From NCBI GenBank assembly GCA_958295755.1, contig OY282367.1, forward strand, positions 1,988,022-2,052,021: a stretch of 64,000 nucleotides of DNA, in the 5' to 3' direction. The notes beneath the pieces were generated by a model. It did not search any database, was not told where the DNA came from, and was given only the letters and a program-made list of their open reading frames with translations. Source of the DNA: an uncultured Acidimicrobiales bacterium. GTDB taxonomy: Bacteria > Actinomycetota > Acidimicrobiia > Acidimicrobiales > Hopanoidiivorantaceae. Shown in pieces: positions 52,273 through 63,632 of this stretch. A program made the position numbers and the translations under genes. The first letter of the stretch is position 1. Each line of letters starts with the position of its first letter.

Positions 52273-54309
52273 ATGAGCGATAAATCTGTAATTTCTGCTG
52301 CACCTCAAGCTGCTCAAAACCACAGCTACGGGGCGGATGAAATTGAAGTTTTGGAGGGGCTTGAACCTATCCGCAAACGCCCTGGAATGTACATCGGCGA
52401 CACGGCAACGGCTGGGCTTCACCAGCTCGTATGGGAAGTGGTAGACAATGCTGTGGATGAGTCCACGATGGGCTATTGCGATCGCATAGATGTTACCTTG
52501 CACAGCGACGGCTCGTGCGAAGTTGCTGACAACGGAAGAGGCATTCCCACCGACACACTAGATGGATACGACAGACCTGCAGTAGAAGTTGTTTTTACCG
52601 AGCTGCACGCAGGCGGCAAGTTTGGCACTGGTTATCGTTTCTCAGGAGGTCTGCACGGCATAGGTATTTCTGCGGTCAATGCCCTCTCACGGCGGGTTGA
52701 TGTGGAAATCCACCGCGATAGCAAAGTATTTAGGATCGCTTTTGCCGACGGGGGAGAAGTGGTTGTTCCGCTCTATGACGAAGATCGCTCAAATGGGCAG
52801 GTGATGCCTGGCAATGACCTAGCCCAAATGCGTGAATCTGGAACGACTGTGAAATTCTTTCCCGATCCGGCGATTTTTGAAGATATCACCTTTAGAGCCC
52901 AGACAATCAGGGAACGACTAAGGACGATGAGTTTTCTCAACAAAGGCTTGCTTATTCGTTTCAGAGATTTGCGTAGCCACCACCAAGAGAGCCGCAGCAG
53001 TGACGACAGCTCGGCAAGCAGTTCAGTAAGTAGTGGCGAGTGGGTGGAGTATTACACTGAAAACGGCATCGCGGATTTCGTCCGTCACCTTAACAAAGCC
53101 AAAGAGCCGCTGTTTCCTGAAGTCGGCACCTTTTCAGAGAGCGGCAAGGATCGCGAGTTAGAGATCGCATTCCAATGGAACAGCGGGTTCAACGCAGATG
53201 GTATCCACTCTTACGCCAACGGTATCAACACCACCTCGGGTGGCACTCACGAGAACGGCTTTCGTAAGTCTCTGGCAAGAATCGTCAATCACTATGCCAA
53301 GAAATTTAACAAAATAAAAGACGGAGAAAAAAGTCTCTCTGGCGAAGACATCCACGAAGGTCTATCTGCCATTGTGAGCGTGAAACTGATCGACCCCCAG
53401 TTTGAAGGTCAAACCAAGCGTAAACTCGGCAATAGCGAAATGGAAGGTTTCGTTCGTGAAGCTACCAACAAATACTTCACTCGCTGGCTAGAAGAAAATC
53501 CTGGCCCCGCTAATCAAATATTGGAGAAATCTCTGCTGGCGCGCAAAGCTCGTAGCGAAGCCGAAGAGGCTCGCCGTGCGGTGAGGCGCAAGTCGGCTCT
53601 GGTGAGAAGTGGGCTGCCGGGCAAGCTCTCCGACTGCTCTTCTCGGTTCCCCGAAGAATGCGAATTGTATGTGGTAGAAGGAGACTCAGCAGGCGGTTCA
53701 GCCCGCAAAGCTCGAGACCCCAAAACCATGGCCATCCTTGCCATACGAGGGAAAATCCTGAATGTGGAGCGAGCCACCACCTTGCGCATGATTCGCAACG
53801 AAGAAGTCCAGTCGCTTATCAAAGCTATCGGGGCCAACTTCGGAGAAGAGTTTGACATAGACAAAATCCGTTATCACAAGATAATCCTTCTCTGCGATGC
53901 CGATGTGGATGGTAGCCATATAAGCATTCTGTTGCTCACTTTCTTCTTCCGTCAGATGCGCCAGCTTGTGGAAGATGGACATATCTATGTCGCCCAACCT
54001 CCCCTGTATTCCACGATGGTTGGCAAAGAGAAGCACTATTTGAAAGATGACGCAGCCAAAGATGCTTTTCTGCGAGATCGCCCCAATCACAAAAGTGAGT
54101 TCCAGCGGCTCAAAGGTCTAGGCGAGATGGACGCAGAAGAGCTTTGGACAACCACTATGGATCCCGACACTCGCACTTTATTGCAGATCACCGTGGAGGA
54201 AGCTACCATAGCGGACGAGATTTTGGCGCAACTTATGGGCGATGTGGTAGAAGACAGAAAACGGTTCATTCAGGAGAACGCAGGCGATGTCAGATTCCTC
54301 GACATCTGA
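52273..54309 (+). CDS. gyrB: DNA gyrase subunit B
   Basis: A 678-residue GyrB, the ATPase half of gyrase. The GHKL site has VDNAVDEST, GRGIPTDT and GGLHGIGISAVNALS; the TOPRIM domain has YVVEGDSAGGSARKARD and LLCDADVDGSHI; the C-terminus ends [20 protein letters not shown] Ser-rich insert (about residues 238-255, Ser-Ser-Asp/Ala type) lies in the loop of the transducer region. It overlaps gyrA by 23 bases in another frame. Confidence 0.97.
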   Translation: MSDKSVISAAPQAAQNHSYGADEIEVLEGLEPIRKRPGMYIGDTATAGLHQLVWEVVDNAVDESTMGYCDRIDVTLHSDGSCEVADNGRGIPTDTLDGYDRPAVEVVFTELHAGGKFGTGYRFSGGLHGIGISAVNALSRRVDVEIHRDSKVFRIAFADGGEVVVPLYDEDRSNGQVMPGNDLAQMRESGTTVKFFPDPAIFEDITFRAQTIRERLRTMSFLNKGLLIRFRDLRSHHQESRSSDDSSASSSVSSGEWVEYYTENGIADFVRHLNKAKEPLFPEVGTFSESGKDRELEIAFQWNSGFNADGIHSYANGINTTSGGTHENGFRKSLARIVNHYAKKFNKIKDGEKSLSGEDIHEGLSAIVSVKLIDPQFEGQTKRKLGNSEMEGFVREATNKYFTRWLEENPGPANQILEKSLLARKARSEAEEARRAVRRKSALVRSGLPGKLSDCSSRFPEECELYVVEGDSAGGSARKARDPKTMAILAIRGKILNVERATTLRMIRNEEVQSLIKAIGANFGEEFDIDKIRYHKIILLCDADVDGSHISILLLTFFFRQMRQLVEDGHIYVAQPPLYSTMVGKEKHYLKDDAAKDAFLRDRPNHKSEFQRLKGLGEMDAEELWTTTMDPDTRTLLQITVEEATIADEILAQLMGDVVEDRKRFIQENAGDVRFLDI

Positions 54310-57031
54310 TTCAGACAACAATATTTCTCCTCTAGAGGGCACAGAGGTGCCTTCTATTCCGGAAGGCATTCACCCGGTTGAGTTTCAAACCGAGGTTGAA
54401 GAGTCGTTCATGGAATATGCCATGTCGGTTATCATTTCTCGTGCCCTTCCTGACGCCCGAGACGGCCTCAAACCTGTTCATCGGCGCATTTTGTGGTCTA
54501 TGTCTGAAAATGGTTTGCGACCCGATCGCGGCCATGTGAAGTGTGCCACAGTGGTCGGCGATGTCATAGCCAAATATCATCCCCACGGCGACAGCGCTGT
54601 GTATGACGCCTTGGTGCGTATGGGGCAAGACTTCAGCTTGCGCCACATGCTGGTAGATCCGCATGGTAACTTCGGCTCACCCGGCGACCGCCCTGCTGCT
54701 TACCGCTACACAGAGTGTCGCCTCTCGCAGCTAGCTGTCCATATGCTGAGCGGCATTGACGAAGAGACGGTGGATTTTGCCACCAACTTTGACGGTCGCC
54801 ATCGGGAACCTCTCGTGCTGCCTTCGCGTTTTCCCAACCTGCTCGCGAACGGAAGCCAAGGTATAGCAGTGGGAATGGCAACCAACATTCCCCCGCACAA
54901 TCTCACCGAAATCATCAACGCCACTATTCACCTGCTACTGGAGCCTGAAGTTTCAGATGAAACCTTGCTGGGCTATGTTTCAGGCCCTGATTTCCCCACC
55001 GGTGGTCTCATCTTGGGCACCAGAGGTATCCGTGAGGCCTATCGCACCGGCCGAGGCACAGTCAAAGTCCGTGCCAGCACTCACATAGAAGAAGACGGCG
55101 ACACTGTCCGCATTGTCGTCACAGAAATGCCTTATCAGGTGAGTGTGGAGTCGGTCGCCAAGCAAGTGCAGCAAGCCGTGGAACACAAAGAGAGCAAAGA
55201 GCTAGCTGGCATTCGCGACATGCGAGACGAATCAGCCAAAGGCAAGACTCGGCTGGTATTTGATCTCAAACGAGGGGCACACCCTGATGTGGTTTTGAAC
55301 AACTTGTTTAAGCATTCGCGACTGCAGACCACTTTCCCAGCCAATATGGTCGCTTTGGATCGTGGCATCCCTCGCACTATGACTTTGCGTCAGATGCTTG
55401 CCTCTTATGCCACACACCAGATCGCTGTAGTGAGAAGAAGGTCGGAGTATCGTCTTCGCAAAGCCCAAGAGCGCGCTCACATACTTGAGGGGCTACTGCG
55501 GGCTGTGGACATGCTAGACGCTGTGATTTCAGCCATACGAGAATCTGAAAATAGGTCAGCAGCTAGGGCACAGCTGATAGATGAGCCGTTTGAATTCAGT
55601 GAAATTCAAGCCGACCATATTTTGGATCTAACCCTTGGTCGCCTTACTCGCATCGGTCACAGCGAGCTGTCGGAAGAATACGAAGTGAAGCAAACTGAGA
55701 TAGTCGAGCTAGAGACAATACTCGCTGATGAAAACCGGCTGAAGCAGGTAATCATTGACGAACTCACAGAGCTTCGCAACAAATTCGGCGAGGAGCGTCG
55801 CACCGAAATCGTAGAAGATCCTGGCGAATTTGATATGGAAGATCTGCTGGAGGATGACGAGGTGGTGTTTGTGCTGACTGCTGCAGGTTATGCCAAGTGC
55901 GTGCTAGCAGATGAGTTCCGCACTCAAGGCAGGGGAGGTGTAGGCATCAGAGCTGCCAAGCTGAAAGAAGATGACGATGTGAAACAGATCATCTACACCT
56001 CAGCACATGCCTATTTGCTGTTTTTCACAAGTCTCGGTCGCACTTTCCGGCTAAAAGCTTACGAAATCCCCCGTCAAGGGCGTGAATCGAGGGGCATTCC
56101 GCTGGTGAATTTCCTCAATTTGGCTGAGGGCGAGACAGTTGCCGAAGTGGTGCACACCAGAGACTATGAAACCCATCCGCATCTGTTCTTCGTGACGCAA
56201 CAGGGAAGAGTGAAACGGTCGCTGATGACCGAATTTGACAGCAGATACAAAGGTCTCAGGGCTATCAATCTTGTAGAGGGTGACAAGCTCGTTCAGGTCA
56301 TGACTACCAGGGAGGGTGACCAGGTAATGCTGGTTACCAAACACGGCCAAGCTATCAGATTTGCCTTGGATGAGGTGCGGCAGATGGGTCGCACTGCCAG
56401 AGGAGTGAGAGGCATAAAGCTACGCACCGCCAAGAAAACTGCTGGTTATGCTGGTGGGGATGCTGCTGGGGATGCTAGCTATGAAACTGCTGAGAAAGCT
56501 ACTGGCGAAGGTGCCGATGAAGTAGCTTCGGCAGTGGTAGTGGAGGAGGGCAAGAAACTGCTGGTGGTCTCCACAGAAGGTTTTGGGAAACGCACCGAAT
56601 TCGCAGAGTTTACCCGCAGACACCGAGGTGGCTACGGCGTAAAAAGCTTCAAAATGGTAGCTGAGCGCGGCGAGGTGGTAGGTGCGTTAGGAGTAGGCGA
56701 GGATGACGAAATACTGCTTATCACCAACAGCGGCACAATGATACGTACTTGCGTGGAAGATGTCTCGGTGCAGGGCAGAGGTGCCTCTGGCGTGAGAGTT
56801 ATGCGCCCCCGTGAAGGCGACAGCGTAAAAGCGATAACACATGCGTCGCCTTTAGAAAATGAAGAAGAGCTTTTGGAAACTGGCGAAGGCGCAGAAGAAG
56901 AAACTTTAGAAACTGGTGCAGCAGACAGCGAGGGTGCCGAAAGCTCAGGTGAAGCCGCCCAAGAAGCTGCAGCAACCGCTAGCAATACAGCAGAAGAAAC
57001 TAGCCAAGGAGATGCAGCAGGGGAGGGATAA
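54287..57031 (+). CDS. gyrA: DNA gyrase subunit A
   Basis: A 914-residue GyrA, longer than the usual 820-880. The quinolone region reads [20 protein letters not shown], with Ser and Asp at the positions of E. coli Ser83 and Asp87, so sensitivity is expected. The catalytic Tyr is in [10 protein letters not shown]. The GyrA box is [12 protein letters not shown]. The C-terminal wheel is split by an Ala/Gly/Thr/Glu insert at about residues 715-745, encoded by 15-nt repeats, and followed by a long acidic tail of Glu, Ala and Ser. It overlaps gyrB. Confidence 0.97.
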   Translation: MSDSSTSDSDNNISPLEGTEVPSIPEGIHPVEFQTEVEESFMEYAMSVIISRALPDARDGLKPVHRRILWSMSENGLRPDRGHVKCATVVGDVIAKYHPHGDSAVYDALVRMGQDFSLRHMLVDPHGNFGSPGDRPAAYRYTECRLSQLAVHMLSGIDEETVDFATNFDGRHREPLVLPSRFPNLLANGSQGIAVGMATNIPPHNLTEIINATIHLLLEPEVSDETLLGYVSGPDFPTGGLILGTRGIREAYRTGRGTVKVRASTHIEEDGDTVRIVVTEMPYQVSVESVAKQVQQAVEHKESKELAGIRDMRDESAKGKTRLVFDLKRGAHPDVVLNNLFKHSRLQTTFPANMVALDRGIPRTMTLRQMLASYATHQIAVVRRRSEYRLRKAQERAHILEGLLRAVDMLDAVISAIRESENRSAARAQLIDEPFEFSEIQADHILDLTLGRLTRIGHSELSEEYEVKQTEIVELETILADENRLKQVIIDELTELRNKFGEERRTEIVEDPGEFDMEDLLEDDEVVFVLTAAGYAKCVLADEFRTQGRGGVGIRAAKLKEDDDVKQIIYTSAHAYLLFFTSLGRTFRLKAYEIPRQGRESRGIPLVNFLNLAEGETVAEVVHTRDYETHPHLFFVTQQGRVKRSLMTEFDSRYKGLRAINLVEGDKLVQVMTTREGDQVMLVTKHGQAIRFALDEVRQMGRTARGVRGIKLRTAKKTAGYAGGDAAGDASYETAEKATGEGADEVASAVVVEEGKKLLVVSTEGFGKRTEFAEFTRRHRGGYGVKSFKMVAERGEVVGALGVGEDDEILLITNSGTMIRTCVEDVSVQGRGASGVRVMRPREGDSVKAITHASPLENEEELLETGEGAEEETLETGAADSEGAESSGEAAQEAAATASNTAEETSQGDAAGEG
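56432..56521. repeat. 15-nt degenerate repeat, 6 units, in gyrA
   Basis: Six units of 15 bases (for example GCTGCTGGGGATGCT, GAGAAAGCTACTGGC) encode an Ala/Gly/Asp/Glu linker between blades of the GyrA C-terminal domain. Confidence 0.75.
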
Positions 57032-57040
57032 TCTGCTCCT

Positions 57041-57670
57041 GTGACCTGGAGCGGCAAAAAGCAACGCAGCAAAAAACAGCGCAGAAAAAAGCAACGCAAC
57101 AAGCAGCAACGTAGCAGCAAAAAGCAACGTAGCACACACCAGCAGCGCACACAGCAACAGCAACACAGCAAGAAGCTCAGCCAAGCCGCTCAAGTGTTGC
57201 CGATAATGGCAATCTTTTTAGGTTTGTCTGTTGGAGTGCTTATGATTGTAGGCGCACTCGGTGATCGGGCTACCCGTATCGCACAAGCTGACGCAGTAGC
57301 AGATGCTACAGCTCTAGCTGCCGTAGCCGGTGGCGAAACAGAAGCCACCGAAGTTGCCCGTGCTAATGGCTATGAGTTGCTGTCGCTGAGTTGGGAGGCG
57401 ATAGCAAGTGACTCACCTGATTCGACACGAAGCTCCCAAACATCTCCACTTCAATCAAGCCGAGAGTCTTTCAGTAAATCCAGCCCACCTCAAACACCTG
57501 CCAGTCAAGTCTTTAGTTACTGCAGAGTTGAAGCAAAAGTCCGAGAAACTGCACTTCCAGCAAATCGTGGCAACTCTCTAGTGGAAAGCATTTTCAGCCG
57601 CCCTCTTATCTCTTCTTCAGCCAGTGCCGCCTCAAACCGTCCCTGCCCCACAAAGTCGCCACTCAGCTGA
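57041..57670 (+). CDS. TadE/TadG-like secreted or pilus-type protein
   Basis: A 209-residue protein from the GTG at 57041, nine bases after gyrA. Residues 1-47 are a Lys/Gln/Arg-rich cytoplasmic head made of repeats; one membrane helix follows (about 51-72, VLPIMAIFLGLSVGVLMIVG), then ADAVADATALAAVAGGETEA, the motif of TadE/TadG-like pilus or secretion proteins in actinobacteria, and a Cys-containing, Ser/Pro-rich outer part. It may be a minor pilin or an envelope protein. Its place after gyrA is unusual; no other tad genes are nearby. Confidence 0.55.
   Translation: MTWSGKKQRSKKQRRKKQRNKQQRSSKKQRSTHQQRTQQQQHSKKLSQAAQVLPIMAIFLGLSVGVLMIVGALGDRATRIAQADAVADATALAAVAGGETEATEVARANGYELLSLSWEAIASDSPDSTRSSQTSPLQSSRESFSKSSPPQTPASQVFSYCRVEAKVRETALPANRGNSLVESIFSRPLISSSASAASNRPCPTKSPLS
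57056..57170. repeat. 15-nt repeats encoding the basic head of the TadE-like protein
   Basis: Units of AAAAAGCAACGCAGC type repeat at 15 bases, with one 3-base slip, and give Lys-Lys-Gln-Arg-Ser repeats. Confidence 0.88.
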
Positions 57671-57701
57671 GAATGTTGCGAGCCGTGCCGCAAATCCATA
57701 G

Positions 57702-57736
57702 AAGTTCTAAAGAAAATAACTTTCTTTGTAGAACTT
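57702..57736. terminator. inverted repeat upstream of the AbiE-like pair
   Basis: AAGTTCTA at 57702 and TAGAACTT at 57729 form an 8-base stem, extended inside by AAGAAA/TTTCTT. No T-run follows on either strand, so it may be an operator of the toxin-antitoxin pair instead of a terminator for the gene upstream. Confidence 0.4.
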
Positions 57737-57766
57737 AGTCAGATAATAGAAAGGTTGCGATTATTT

Positions 57767-57796
57767 TTGGGCATGAAAATGAACTGAAGGTATGAT
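57767..57796 (+). promoter_or_regulatory. leaderless promoter of the AbiE-like pair
   Basis: TTGGGC (57767-57772) and TATGAT (57791-57796) are 18 bases apart; the ATG begins six bases after the -10 box at 57803, so the mRNA should start at the start codon. Confidence 0.55.
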
Positions 57797-57802
57797 GAAC
57801 CT

Positions 57803-58576
57803 ATGGAATCTCAGATTTTACCGGGCACATATCATGGTATTGTTCCTTTGAGCGAGTCTGAGATAGATGCGATGTCTGGGCGGGAAGAGCTTGCCTATAA
57901 ACGAGCGACAGGTGACCATTACTCGTATCTGTCGTATTGTCCTAGCATGTGCGAGCGGAGCTTGGAAGATTACGAGCGGGAAACGAACCAGTTGTACGGT
58001 AGCGTGCCTCGCCGTTTAGCATCTGATTTGGCTTTGTGGTTGACTTTGCCTGCGGGAATGATGGCCGGGCCAACACACAACCTGCCTCTGTCAGCAGACG
58101 GGAAGTTCGGCTTGATCAATGGTGTGTCTATACCATGTTACGAACCGGACGAAACATTGACACTTTACGCTTGGCAAATAGGCGAGAATACTTGGATTTC
58201 TAAACCGCCTAGAGCGTTGCTTGATTGTGCTTTTTACACTGCGGACGGCAGAACGCACGAGTTTGTGTTGAGGGTGTTGGCGATGAATACTTTCAGGGTG
58301 TCTGAGCTAGCTGAGATATCTGAGACTGTAGGCATGGCAGACGGCATAAAACGCCTAGCTGCCCTGTCGAAGTTGATGGTGAACCCAGAGTTGAGACCTT
58401 GGCTGGCGGAACTGCAAGAATACGCCAGGACACTACCAGGCGATCCGATTGATATGTGGAAAGGGCACACTGCGTGGTATCAGTATGAACGTGATCTTTT
58501 TGTAGATGAAGAATTTGGGGTTATATGGAACGGTGATCGTGAATCCTGCTACGACTATGTGTATGGTAGGCACTAA
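57803..58576 (+). CDS. AbiEi-like antitoxin
   Basis: A 257-residue protein. Its central part ISKPPRALLDCAFYTADGRT, followed by ELAEISETVGMADGIKRLAA, resembles the C-terminal domain of AbiEi-type antitoxins (P-x-R-A-L-L-D then a helix-turn-helix-like segment). The N-terminus is not recognised. It precedes, and shares one base with (TAATG), an AbiEii-type nucleotidyltransferase, the standard order of type IV systems. It would repress the operon and counter the toxin. A leaderless promoter lies before it. Confidence 0.6.
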   Translation: MESQILPGTYHGIVPLSESEIDAMSGREELAYKRATGDHYSYLSYCPSMCERSLEDYERETNQLYGSVPRRLASDLALWLTLPAGMMAGPTHNLPLSADGKFGLINGVSIPCYEPDETLTLYAWQIGENTWISKPPRALLDCAFYTADGRTHEFVLRVLAMNTFRVSELAEISETVGMADGIKRLAALSKLMVNPELRPWLAELQEYARTLPGDPIDMWKGHTAWYQYERDLFVDEEFGVIWNGDRESCYDYVYGRH

Positions 58577-59343
58577 TGAGATATTATGGAAATAAGTATG
58601 TCCGCGATTTTTTACAGCATTTAGTTGCTGCAGAAATAGCCAATTCTCCCATTTCTGAGAACGCTATTTTTAAAGGTGGCACGATGCTCAGATGCACCAG
58701 AGTAGATTATAGGTTTTCAGAAGATCTTGATTATGATATTAGAGGTATTTCAAGTTCAGATTTTTTGGAAAGCGTAGATCTGATACTGACCAAAATATCT
58801 AAGCAGCACGATGTCGACATGTGGTTAGATTTTAATTACAATAACCCTCTTCCACCGATTAACGACACTCCGGTGATTTTCTGGCAAACTTCTAAGGAAG
58901 AAGGCAATATAGTTTTGGAATATCGGGAACTCAGCAACGATAACCCTATTGAAACTACAATACTTAGATTGCAGCCCCGTTACTCAGAGATTACGAACAC
59001 TTCACCCGTGCTTTGCTACACAGAAACTCAGGTCTTATGTAGTAAATTCAATTGTCTCAGCAATCGCCAGAAAGGAAGAGATATTTACGATTTTTGGTTT
59101 TTAGCAAAGAGCGATAAAAATACGACATTAGCATGGGACAAATATATAAGCACTTTGTCTTTTTATGAAAAAGTTGCAGTAGAGCCTGATAAACTGCTGA
59201 TATCTTTGAAGAAAAGGAGAAACGATTTCGCCGAAGAATGGGTTAAAGATCAAAAGGCAGGGTTTATTTTGCCGACATACAATTTTCAACCTACTTGGGA
59301 TTTTATGGTGAAGAAAATCAAATCTTTGCCGGGTATGTTGTAG
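58576..59343 (+). CDS. AbiEii-type nucleotidyltransferase toxin
   Basis: A 255-residue protein. FKGGTMLRCTRVDYRFSEDL followed by DYDIRG is the G-G-T-x-L...R-F-S-E-D-L-D motif of AbiEii (DNA polymerase beta-like nucleotidyltransferase). VLCSKFNCLSNRQKGRDIYD carries the second motif (K-x(n)-R-x-K-G-R-D). AbiEii blocks growth, in known cases by modifying tRNA, and can abort phage infection; this copy's target is not known. The gene is AT-rich relative to gyrA, which suggests transfer. Confidence 0.8.
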   Translation: MRYYGNKYVRDFLQHLVAAEIANSPISENAIFKGGTMLRCTRVDYRFSEDLDYDIRGISSSDFLESVDLILTKISKQHDVDMWLDFNYNNPLPPINDTPVIFWQTSKEEGNIVLEYRELSNDNPIETTILRLQPRYSEITNTSPVLCYTETQVLCSKFNCLSNRQKGRDIYDFWFLAKSDKNTTLAWDKYISTLSFYEKVAVEPDKLLISLKKRRNDFAEEWVKDQKAGFILPTYNFQPTWDFMVKKIKSLPGML

Positions 59344-59455
59344 TCAAAGTTCAACACTTTCCGTTTCGGCACGGTTAGATGCTTCAAACTTGTGTCTCTG
59401 TCGAAGAACACATTATGCTGTTCGCATATGCCCATAGTCTCAGAAATAGCTTTTT

Positions 59456-59830
59456 CACCCATGGTGCTTTCTGCTGGTATGCCGAACAGGACTGCGATAT
59501 TTCTGTGCCAGCACCTCAGCTAGGATATGTCTATGACACTGCTCCGCATATCTCTCAAAAAACAAGCAGGCACGCTATGCGAAAGCGTATCTACTCATAT
59601 AGCTTCGACAAATCTGTGGTCTCTATTTGTTCGCGATATCTGCTAAACATAGCAACACGCTGTTCACCTGTCGTAGCTTTCCGTCTCTGCGCGGAAGATA
59701 TACCTAAAGCGGGGAAATGCCGATAGCCGATACTAGCATCGGCGAGACTCGCTGTCAGGGCAGTTTTGCTGAAACTTTTTTTGCGAGATATAGAGTTGCG
59801 CCACACATCGCAAACCATATCTATCTGAAT
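59456..59830 (-). pseudogene. decayed DUF488 family gene
   Basis: On the minus strand one frame reads VCDVWRNSISRKKSFSKTAL, then ADASIGYRHFPALGIS (about 59815-59700), which matches the middle of DUF488 proteins (C-D-V-R-R-N-P-x-S-R-K...F-x-K-x-x-L...I-x-Y-x-H-x-P-x-L-G-I). Another frame further on reads ACLFFERYAEQCHRHILAEV (about 59555-59500), the family's C-terminal motif (L-L-C-F-E-x-x-x-x-x-C-H-R). The parts are out of frame and the N-terminus (usually T-I-G-Y-E-G) is missing, so this is a broken gene. No intact gene covers 59344-60076. Confidence 0.6.
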
Positions 59831-59849
59831 ATGATTAATCTGGCAGGTT

Positions 59850-60059
59850 TCATATCTGCTCTGCTATCCATCTCCATGGTAGTTCAGATGACAAATCAAG
59901 TTCGACTTCTTCGTCGTCTCCGTTACCGTGTCCGAGACGAAACAATGTGCCTGTCCCAGCGATAAGATCAACATCCAAAAGAGCGGTAACACCGCCCCGC
60001 GGACACTCTGGCTTTTTAGGTGACGCTTTGCGGACGTCACCTTTACGGGTGTGCGTTTT
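59850..60059 (-). other. open frame without start beside the DUF488 remnant
   Basis: A 69-codon open frame on the minus strand reads GGVTALLDVDLIAGTGTLFR and then LGHGNGDDEEVELDLSSELP, ending WRWIAEQI. It looks protein-like but has no ATG or GTG; a TTG near the middle is possible. It could be the end of a broken gene related to the DUF488 remnant. It contains an inverted repeat, AGGTGAC (60018) with GTCACCT (60036), followed by a T-run on the plus strand at 60055-60061, which may serve as a terminator between the convergent transcripts. Confidence 0.3.
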
Positions 60060-60076
60060 TTAGATGAGAAGTTGGA

Positions 60077-61054
60077 TCAGGTGAATGAGACGATGTCTCG
60101 GGCTAGGGCTTCTTGGGTGAAAGTGTGAGTTGAGGTGGGAGTGAAGCGGATGGTGGTGGCTAGTTCGGGTGGTTTGCGAAGACGAGGGACACGGGCAGGT
60201 TCGTGGAGACGAAGTTCCACTGCTGCGCCCAGGGAGCCGGCGCAGAGGTCAGACATGGATTGATTGAGCTGCGGGCCATTGGAGGGCTGTGATTTTTTGT
60301 TGAAGATTCTTCTGGCGACTTCTTGTCGACGGGCTGAGGCGGGGATTATCTGCAGAGACATGATGGCACTTTTGGGTAAAAGGATTGCTTCGTCGCCCAG
60401 GGTCAGGGGATCATGTAGCACAAGTCCAGCCGGGACGAACACGGCCCAGCGTTTTGCGAGGATCAACAAAGAGCGATAGCCGTGGGCAACAATGGCAATG
60501 CCCGCAACCAGCACAACGGCACCAATTACCCATCTTTGTGCAGCCAATAGAAGATAGCCGCTGATTGCGCCAGCAACTATGACAGCCCACACTAGCGGTA
60601 CCAAGACAAATGCCACTGCTGCAGGTGGGCGCAACAGCAAGCGTTTTTCGAGGTCGGTGTTTTGGTTATTGATGAAAACCGTGCCGATGCTGGGTACAAG
60701 CGATGATACCGCAGCAAGAGTTGTCACAGCTAGTGAAATGGCGATGAGAAAGGAGGTTGGCTCAGTGCCAGAAAGACGGTCTGACGATTGAGTTTCAATC
60801 AAAGCCCAGATTGCCGCAGCCAGACCAGCAGGCATCCAAATTCTCACAAAACCCAGGGTGAATGGGCGGGCAATCATAGCTGCGACGGCTGTTGTGCCCC
60901 AGATTATCCAAAGTCCGATAGCACAGCTAGTGCGAAACGGCGATGTGTAGCTGTCTAGTGCTGAAGCCAATAGCTCACCAGTTGTGAAAGGTACAGCTAG
61001 CCAGGCAACCCGCATAATCCAAAGAGAAGGTGACATCTCAAAAGGCGACTTCAT
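60077..61054 (-). CDS. conserved actinobacterial membrane protein
   Basis: A 325-residue protein with about six membrane helices in the first 215 residues (for example VAWLAVPFTTGELLASAL, TSFLIAISLAVTTLAAVSSL, VIGAVVLVAGIAIVAHGYR). The C-terminal part (about residues 216-325) is soluble, opening WAVFVPAGLVLHDPLTLGDE and ILLPKSAIMSLQIIP, which looks like a small beta domain. I do not recognise a family. It diverges from ligA, with a 183-base G-rich spacer between them. Confidence 0.6.
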   Translation of the reverse strand: MKSPFEMSPSLWIMRVAWLAVPFTTGELLASALDSYTSPFRTSCAIGLWIIWGTTAVAAMIARPFTLGFVRIWMPAGLAAAIWALIETQSSDRLSGTEPTSFLIAISLAVTTLAAVSSLVPSIGTVFINNQNTDLEKRLLLRPPAAVAFVLVPLVWAVIVAGAISGYLLLAAQRWVIGAVVLVAGIAIVAHGYRSLLILAKRWAVFVPAGLVLHDPLTLGDEAILLPKSAIMSLQIIPASARRQEVARRIFNKKSQPSNGPQLNQSMSDLCAGSLGAAVELRLHEPARVPRLRKPPELATTIRFTPTSTHTFTQEALARDIVSFT

Positions 61055-63607
<2,553 letters not shown>

Positions 63608-63620
63608 GTATGTGAGTTGC

Positions 63621-63626
63621 TAGAGT
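63621..63626 (+). promoter_or_regulatory. -10 box TAGAGT, leaderless layout
   Basis: TAGAGT ends six bases before the ATG at 63633, the same spacing as for ligA, DUF721 and the two toxin-antitoxin operons. Confidence 0.4.
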
Positions 63627-63632
63627 AGCTCT

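Noticed and set aside
59379..59965. Plus-strand frames in the gyrA-ligA patch
   Set aside because: They lie opposite the DUF488 remnant, whose minus-strand frames carry the recognisable motifs.
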